Of a stretch of 64,000 nucleotides of DNA, positions 60,133 to 64,000 are shown in pieces. The notes beneath the pieces were generated by a model, which saw nothing but the letters and a program-made list of their open reading frames with translations, was not told where the DNA came from and made no database searches. The DNA lies in assembly GCF_017873095.1 (NCBI RefSeq), contig NZ_JAGGJU010000008.1:62001-126000 (forward strand), given 5' to 3'. The position numbers and the translations under genes are program-made. The DNA is from Heterorhizobium halophytocola. GTDB taxonomy: Bacteria > Pseudomonadota > Alphaproteobacteria > Rhizobiales > Rhizobiaceae. The stretch's first letter is position 1. The number at the start of each line of letters is the position of its first letter.

Positions 60133-62871
60133 ATGACCGACAGTAAAGACGACAAGACAATCAGCGTAGCGGGCAAGAAAACCCTTTCACTCAAGCCATC
60201 GGGCGTGAGCCAGGGCACCGTGCGCCAGGATATGGGTCGTGGTCGAACCAAGGCGGTGGTCGTCGAGACCCGCAAGCGCCGGGTGACCCGGCCGGAAGAT
60301 GAGAAGCCCACACAGACGCCGCCGCAGACGCCGGCCCCTGTCGCCGAGGCTGCCCCGGCAGCAACGCCGGCGGCGACACCTGCCGCACCGGCAGCGCCCC
60401 GCGCCGCAGAACCTGCAGCGCCGGCGGCTCCGCGTCCGGTGACGCAGCAGGCCCGCCCGACTCAGCAGCCCCAGCGCCCGTCGCAGCCGTCGCAAAACCG
60501 CTCGTCGCGCCCCGTTCAGCCGCAGCGTCCGCGCGGTGCGGTTCTGCACGACCTGTCCTCCAACGAGATGGAAGCGCGTCGCCGCGCCCTGGTTGAGGCG
60601 CAGGCCCGTGAAGTTGTCGACGCCAAGCGTCGTGCGGAAGACGAGGCTCGCCGTCAGGTCGAGGAAGAACAGGCCCGTCTGGCCCGGATCGAAGAAGAAA
60701 AGCGCGCCGCCGAAGAAGCCAAGCAGCGTGCGGCCGAAGAGGCTGCGCAGCCGGCAGCATCAGTTGCCGCCGCCGCTGAAGCACCGGCCGCCGGAGCCGT
60801 GCGGCGTCCGGCTGACCAGCAGCGCGTTCCCGGCGAGCCGCCGGTCCTGCGTGGCCGCAAGGCTGGCGCCGAAGAGGACGACGACCGCAAGTCGGTTCGC
60901 ACGATCCCGGGTCGCGGCCGCGTGGCAACACCGCCGCCGGCCAAGCCGCCGGCACGTCCGAAGGGCGAGGAAGAGCGTCGGCGCGGCAAGCTGACCATCA
61001 GCACGGCCGGTGTCGATGACGATGGCGCGTCGCGCGGTCGCTCCATGGCCGCCATGCGCCGCCGTCAGGAGAAGTTCCGCCGCAGCCAGGCGCAGGAGCC
61101 ACGCGAAAAGATCATTCGCGAAGTCATCCTGCCCGAGACCATCACCATTCAGGAACTGTCGCAGCGTATGTCCGAACGGGCCGTTGACGTCATCAAGTAC
61201 CTGATGAAGGAAGGTCAGATGATGAAGCCGGGCGACGTCATCGACGCCGACCTCGCCGAACTGATTGCCACCGAATTCGGCCACACCGTCAAGCGCGTTT
61301 CCGAATCCGATGTCGAGGAAGGTATCTTCAACGTCGTCGATGACGACAGCGCTCTGACGTCGCGTGCGCCGGTGGTGACCATCATGGGTCACGTCGACCA
61401 TGGCAAGACCTCGCTGCTCGACGCCATCCGTCATGCCAATGTGGTCTCCGGTGAAGCCGGTGGCATCACCCAGCATATCGGTGCCTATCAGGTCGAACAG
61501 AACGGCCAGAAGATCACCTTCATCGATACCCCCGGTCACGCCGCGTTCACCGCCATGCGTGCCCGCGGTGCGCAGGCGACCGACATTGCCATTCTGGTCG
61601 TGGCGGCCGATGACAGCGTGATGCCGCAGACGATCGAATCGATCAACCATGCCAAGGCAGCGGGTGTTCCGATCATCGTGGCGATCAACAAGATCGACAA
61701 GCCTTCGGCCGATGTGCAGAAGGTCCGCACCCAGCTGCTGCAGCATGAGGTCTTCGTCGAAACCATGGGCGGTGACGTTCTGGAAGTCGAAGTGTCGGCC
61801 AAGAACGGCACCAATCTCGACAAGCTGCTGGAAGCGATCCTGCTGCAGGCCGAAGTCCTCGACCTCAAGGCCAATGTCGACCGCACGGCGGAAGGCACGG
61901 TCATCGAAGCCCAGCTCGACCGCGGTCGCGGCTCCGTTGCCACCGTTCTGGTTCAGAACGGTACGCTGCGGCCAGGCCAGATCGTCGTTGCCGGCGACCA
62001 GTGGGGCCGCGTTCGCGCACTGGTCAACGACCAGGGCGATCACGTCAAGGAAGCCTTGCCCTCCATGCCGGTCGAAATCCTCGGCCTGTCGGGTGCGCCG
62101 CATGCCGGCGACAAGTTCGCCGTCGTCGAGAACGAAGCCCGGGCCCGTGAAATCTCCGAGTATCGCCAGCGTCTGGCCCGCGACAAGGCTGCTGCCCGTC
62201 AGTCGGGTTCGCGCGGTTCGCTCGAGCAGATGATGAGCCAGTTGCAGGCGACCGGCCTCAAGGAGTTCCCGCTCCTGATCAAGGGCGACGTGCATGGCTC
62301 GATCGAAGCGATCCAGGGTGCACTCGACAAGCTCGGTACGGACGAAGTTCGCGCCCGCATCGTGCATGCAGGTGTCGGCGCCATCACCGAATCCGATATC
62401 TCGCTGGCCGAGGCATCCGACGCCGCCATCATCGGCTTCAATGTCCGTGCCAACGTGCAGGCCCGTCAGGCTGCCGCCCGTTCCGGCATCGAGATCCGCT
62501 ACTACAACATCATCTACGACCTGGTAGAGGACGTTAAGGCGGCGATGTCGGGGCTTCTGTCGCCGGAGCGCCGCGAAACCTTCCTCGGCTATGCCGAGAT
62601 CCTGGAAGTGTTCAACATTACCAAGGTCGGCAAGGTCGCGGGTTGCCGCGTTACCGAAGGCAAGGTCGAGCGTGGCGTCGGTGTCCGCCTGCTGCGCGAA
62701 AACGTTGTCATCCACGAAGGCAAGCTCAAGACGCTCAAGCGCTTCAAGGACGAGGTTTCGGAAGTCAATGTCGGCCAGGAATGTGGCATGGCCTTCGAAA
62801 ACTACGAAGACATCCGCGCCGGCGACGTGATCGAGTGCTTCCGTGTAGAGCACATCACGCGTACCCTCTAA
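60133..62871 (+). CDS. infB: Translation initiation factor IF-2
   Basis: GTPase that places initiator tRNA on the 30S subunit; 912 residues. The N-terminal 290 residues are low-complexity (Ala/Pro-rich about 60-135, then charged Arg/Glu/Ala repeats) as in alphaproteobacterial IF-2. The G domain begins with G1 GHVDHGKTS at 419-427, DTPGHAAF (G3) and NKIDKP (G4); domains II, III and IV follow, ending [10 protein letters not shown]. Starts 99 bases after the YlxR gene. Confidence 0.97.
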   Translation: MTDSKDDKTISVAGKKTLSLKPSGVSQGTVRQDMGRGRTKAVVVETRKRRVTRPEDEKPTQTPPQTPAPVAEAAPAATPAATPAAPAAPRAAEPAAPAAPRPVTQQARPTQQPQRPSQPSQNRSSRPVQPQRPRGAVLHDLSSNEMEARRRALVEAQAREVVDAKRRAEDEARRQVEEEQARLARIEEEKRAAEEAKQRAAEEAAQPAASVAAAAEAPAAGAVRRPADQQRVPGEPPVLRGRKAGAEEDDDRKSVRTIPGRGRVATPPPAKPPARPKGEEERRRGKLTISTAGVDDDGASRGRSMAAMRRRQEKFRRSQAQEPREKIIREVILPETITIQELSQRMSERAVDVIKYLMKEGQMMKPGDVIDADLAELIATEFGHTVKRVSESDVEEGIFNVVDDDSALTSRAPVVTIMGHVDHGKTSLLDAIRHANVVSGEAGGITQHIGAYQVEQNGQKITFIDTPGHAAFTAMRARGAQATDIAILVVAADDSVMPQTIESINHAKAAGVPIIVAINKIDKPSADVQKVRTQLLQHEVFVETMGGDVLEVEVSAKNGTNLDKLLEAILLQAEVLDLKANVDRTAEGTVIEAQLDRGRGSVATVLVQNGTLRPGQIVVAGDQWGRVRALVNDQGDHVKEALPSMPVEILGLSGAPHAGDKFAVVENEARAREISEYRQRLARDKAAARQSGSRGSLEQMMSQLQATGLKEFPLLIKGDVHGSIEAIQGALDKLGTDEVRARIVHAGVGAITESDISLAEASDAAIIGFNVRANVQARQAAARSGIEIRYYNIIYDLVEDVKAAMSGLLSPERRETFLGYAEILEVFNITKVGKVAGCRVTEGKVERGVGVRLLRENVVIHEGKLKTLKRFKDEVSEVNVGQECGMAFENYEDIRAGDVIECFRVEHITRTL

Positions 62872-62903
62872 GGGCGCCGACCTTTCCAAGGAAAATGTGG
62901 CGG

Positions 62904-62922
62904 GCGCCGGGGAGACCGGCGC
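62904..62922 (+). promoter_or_regulatory. Hairpin between infB and rbfA
   Basis: GCGCCGG-GGAGA-CCGGCGC, a perfect seven-pair GC stem, followed by TCGCTTCTTTT. It resembles a weak intrinsic terminator that could reduce readthrough from infB into rbfA-truB. Confidence 0.5.
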
Positions 62923-62947
62923 TCGCTTCTTTTAAGGCAGGATTACA

Positions 62948-63358
62948 ATGGCCAGACCGACATCTTCCGCACCGTCCCAGCGCATGCTGCGCGTGGGTGA
63001 ACAGGTACGTGCCGCCGTCACCCAGGTTCTCCAGCGTGGCGAGGTGCGCGATCCGGAGATCGAGAATGCCGTCATTTCGATATCGGAAGTGCGCATGTCG
63101 CCCGACCTGAAGATCGCGACCGCCTATGTGACGCCGCTCGGCATGGATGATCACAAGTCGGTCATTGACGCTCTGAACCGGAATGCCAAATTCATCCGCG
63201 GCCGCATGGGCTCGCAACTCCGGCAGATGAAGTACATGCCGGACGTGCGCTTCCGCGACGACACGAGCTTCGACAACTACCAGAAGATCGATGCGCTTTT
63301 GCGTTCGCCCGAAGTCGCCCGCGACCTCGACGACAATGATGACCAAGACGACAACTGA
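62948..63358 (+). CDS. rbfA: Ribosome-binding factor A
   Basis: 30S maturation factor, 136 residues, KH-type fold. The start [33 protein letters not shown] and [21 protein letters not shown] are characteristic; the C-terminal [23 protein letters not shown] is the conserved RNA-binding end, with an acidic tail [17 protein letters not shown] lies before the ATG. Lies 76 bases after infB and 6 bases before truB. Confidence 0.95.
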   Translation: MARPTSSAPSQRMLRVGEQVRAAVTQVLQRGEVRDPEIENAVISISEVRMSPDLKIATAYVTPLGMDDHKSVIDALNRNAKFIRGRMGSQLRQMKYMPDVRFRDDTSFDNYQKIDALLRSPEVARDLDDNDDQDDN

Positions 63359-63364
63359 GGGCCG

Positions 63365-64000
63365 ATGTCCAAACCACGCAAGCCCAAGGGCCGCCCGATT
63401 TCGGGCTGGCTGATTCTCGACAAGCCGGTGGATTTCGGCTCGACCGAAGCCGTCGGCAAGATCAAATGGCTGTTCAATGCCCAGAAGGCGGGCCATGCCG
63501 GCACGCTCGACCCCCTGGCCTCCGGCATGCTGCCGATCGCCCTCGGCGATGCGACCAAGACCGTGCCTTACGTCATGGACGGTCGCAAGATCTACGAATT
63601 CGCGGTCACCTGGGGTGAGGAACGCTCGACCGATGACCTCGAGGGCGAGGTGACGCAGAGTAGCGATATCCGCCCGAGCGAGGACGATATCCGGGCTTTG
63701 CTGCCGAATTATACCGGCGTCATCAGCCAGGTTCCGCCGCAGTTTTCCGCAATCAAGATCGCCGGCGAGCGTGCCTATGACCTGGCGCGCGACGGCGAGA
63801 CCGTCGAGATCCCGTCGCGCGAGGTCGAGGTGCATCGCCTCAATCTGCTGAAGGTCGAGGACAACAGCGCATTCTTCGAGGTCGAGTGCGGCAAGGGCAC
63901 CTATGTCCGTTCGCTCGCGCGCGACATGGGCCGGGATCTCGGCTGCTACGGCCATATCTCCGATCTGCGCCGCACTTTCGTTGCCCCCTTCGCCGAGGAG
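63365..64000 (+). CDS. truB: tRNA pseudouridine(55) synthase TruB (3' end beyond window)
   Basis: Modifies U55 of tRNAs; 212 codons visible of roughly 300. The catalytic aspartate is D49 in [13 protein letters not shown], and the [20 protein letters not shown] and [20 protein letters not shown] motifs follow. It starts 6 bases after the rbfA stop with GAGGGCCG before the ATG. The C-terminal PUA-like part is cut by the window edge. Confidence 0.95.
   Translation, partial: MSKPRKPKGRPISGWLILDKPVDFGSTEAVGKIKWLFNAQKAGHAGTLDPLASGMLPIALGDATKTVPYVMDGRKIYEFAVTWGEERSTDDLEGEVTQSSDIRPSEDDIRALLPNYTGVISQVPPQFSAIKIAGERAYDLARDGETVEIPSREVEVHRLNLLKVEDNSAFFEVECGKGTYVRSLARDMGRDLGCYGHISDLRRTFVAPFAEE

Noticed and set aside
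60760..62889. 709-codon open frame antisense to infB
   Set aside because: IF-2 is complete and unmistakable on the plus strand.
1..64000. tRNA/rRNA genes, insertion sequences, CRISPR, prophage or defence genes
   Set aside because: No clover-leaf with a CCA-like end, transposase motifs, terminal repeats, spaced direct repeats or phage-type genes were recognised by reading; a tRNA or covariance scan would be decisive.

Overview
This 64 kb window is GC-rich, gene-dense chromosomal DNA of an alphaproteobacterium, most likely a member of the Rhizobiaceae (Rhizobium/Agrobacterium/Sinorhizobium relatives). The evidence is the rimP-nusA-ylxR-infB-rbfA-truB block preceded by recR and a MltB-type transglycosylase, a matR/matPQMAB malonate locus, a LacI-regulated lacEFGZK-like operon, and many ABC and TRAP uptake systems under GntR, LacI and LysR regulators. 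Both ends are cut: a UgpC-type ATPase at the left and truB at the right. I saw no tRNA, rRNA, insertion sequence, prophage, CRISPR array or defence island. No gap between genes exceeds 300 bases; the largest is the 286-base region before rimP.

Layout. 1-4742 (minus): an inositol-monophosphatase-like gene followed by ugpBAEC, the glycerol-3-phosphate ABC importer. 4902-16309: a sugar-acid catabolic island. Its minus arm holds a DenD-like dehydrogenase, a beta-hydroxyacid dehydrogenase and an IlvD/Edd-type dehydratase. Its plus arm holds a FAD-linked hydroxyacid dehydrogenase, a GntR regulator, a FAH-family enzyme and a TRAP transporter, with a terminator and then a threonine-dehydratase-like gene. 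16313-24048: an EamA exporter, then matR divergent from matP-Q-M-A-B (malonate import, malonyl-CoA synthetase and malonyl-CoA decarboxylase). 24108-32788 (minus): GntR, a peptide-type binding protein, two permeases, a gamma-glutamyltransferase homologue, a DUF1028 protein and a double ATPase, probably a system for gamma-glutamyl peptides. 32919-34877: a LysR regulator divergent from a bile-acid:sodium-symporter-family protein. 35000-42685: a LacI regulator and a CUT1 sugar importer with a GH2 glycosidase. 42857-45381: an MFS transporter, two small membrane proteins and an orphan phosphoribosyltransferase. 45579-52404: a second peptide-type ABC importer with an amidase. 52504-56751: MOSC protein, recR, a lytic transglycosylase and an MFS protein. 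57038-64000: rimP, nusA, ylxR, infB, rbfA and truB, the translation/transcription core.

The theme is scavenging. Each catabolic unit pairs a binding-protein-dependent importer with its enzymes and a local repressor, and operator-like palindromes can be read in most of the regulatory gaps. A recurring feature is a stem-loop directly after the binding-protein gene and before the permease genes, seen in five operons. The least explained unit is the 4.9-16.3 kb sugar-acid island, whose two arms share a TTGTC-N-GAYA motif next to an embedded GntR regulator; its substrate cannot be named from sequence alone.
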